Below, piece after piece: positions 5,673 to 5,727 of a stretch of 5,727 nucleotides of DNA. Origin of the DNA: Chloroflexota bacterium (GTDB taxonomy: Bacteria; Chloroflexota; Dehalococcoidia; Lucifugimonadales; JADFKI01); assembly GCA_024648655.1 (NCBI GenBank), contig JAGGDZ010000148.1, forward strand, positions 1 to 5,727. The letters run 5' to 3'. The notes beneath the pieces were generated by a model. The model had not been told where the DNA came from, ran no database searches, and worked only from the letters and a program-made list of their open reading frames with translations. Each line of letters starts with the position of its first letter. Within the stretch, counting starts at the first letter, position 1. The position numbers and the translations under genes are program-made.

Positions 5673-5727
5673 CGCTTCGGCGCGTTCCGCGCACTGGTTC
5701 TGTATGGTTATTTTAGCTGGTCTGCGT

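Larger units (their letters stand above)
5343..5727. other. 385-base gene-free intergenic region
   Basis: No frame here has a credible gene. The longest minus-strand open frame (5461-5694) runs through a repeat and resembles no family. The region holds the CoA transferase promoter on the left, a possible dispersed repeat around 5485-5517, a 10-bp tandem repeat at 5576-5595, a small GC hairpin (GCGCG, loop TTC, CGCGC at 5680-5692) and a + strand extended -10 box at 5664-5672. Around 5421-5443 the minus strand reads GACCCGCTTGTGCCCATCC, in the style of short GC-rich intergenic repeats. Apart from these I see nothing functional. Confidence 0.6.

Noticed and set aside
5461..5694. 77-codon minus-strand open frame in the right intergenic region
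   Set aside because: Runs through a probable dispersed repeat and a 10-bp tandem duplication, and no family is recognisable. It is more likely chance.
1..5727. A new defence, mobile or biosynthetic system
   Set aside because: All five genes belong to known metabolic or hydrolase families, there are no recombinase, nuclease, toxin-antitoxin or phage genes, and gene orientations do not form one cluster.

Overview
The window is an ordinary bacterial chromosomal segment with five protein-coding genes, one cut by the left edge. No rRNA, tRNA, CRISPR array, transposase or phage gene is visible. The gene set is a class III aminotransferase, a branched-chain-type class IV aminotransferase, a double NIPSNAP-domain protein, a DUF885 zinc-hydrolase-like protein and a CaiB/BaiF (family III) CoA transferase. 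Moderate GC, ATG/TTG starts and a short GC-rich intergenic repeat would fit an uncultured Chloroflexota lineage (SAR202/Dehalococcoidia-like) or a similar metabolically versatile heterotroph. That assignment is inference from gene content and repeat style; no phylogenetic marker is present.

Layout from left to right. (1) Positions 1-570 hold the C-terminal part of a PLP class III aminotransferase on the + strand, closed by a strong hairpin-plus-T-run terminator at 592-643. (2) A convergent minus-strand pair follows: a class IV aminotransferase (2305 down to 1340) and, 48 bases downstream, a two-domain NIPSNAP protein (1291 down to 677), which probably form one transcript. (3) A 167-base divergent intergenic region (2306-2472) carries a reasonable + strand promoter for the DUF885 gene (2473-4122). 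(4) A 124-base convergent gap (4123-4246) holds nested inverted repeats. (5) The CoA transferase lies on the minus strand (5329 down to 4247). It has a TTG start with a perfect AGGAGG site and an extended -10 promoter. (6) Positions 5343-5727 (385 bases) hold no credible gene. They contain the CoA-transferase promoter, a direct repeat beside its probable start site, a probable dispersed repeat, a 10-bp tandem duplication and a second extended -10 box pointing out of the right edge.

The genes do not form one obvious pathway. Two PLP aminotransferases, a CoA transferase and a peptidase-like hydrolase suggest catabolism of amino acids and organic acids. Only the aminotransferase/NIPSNAP pair looks like an operon. 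I see no convincing evidence of a previously undescribed system. The most useful leads are non-canonical active-site positions in the class IV aminotransferase and the CoA transferase, and the structured intergenic elements.
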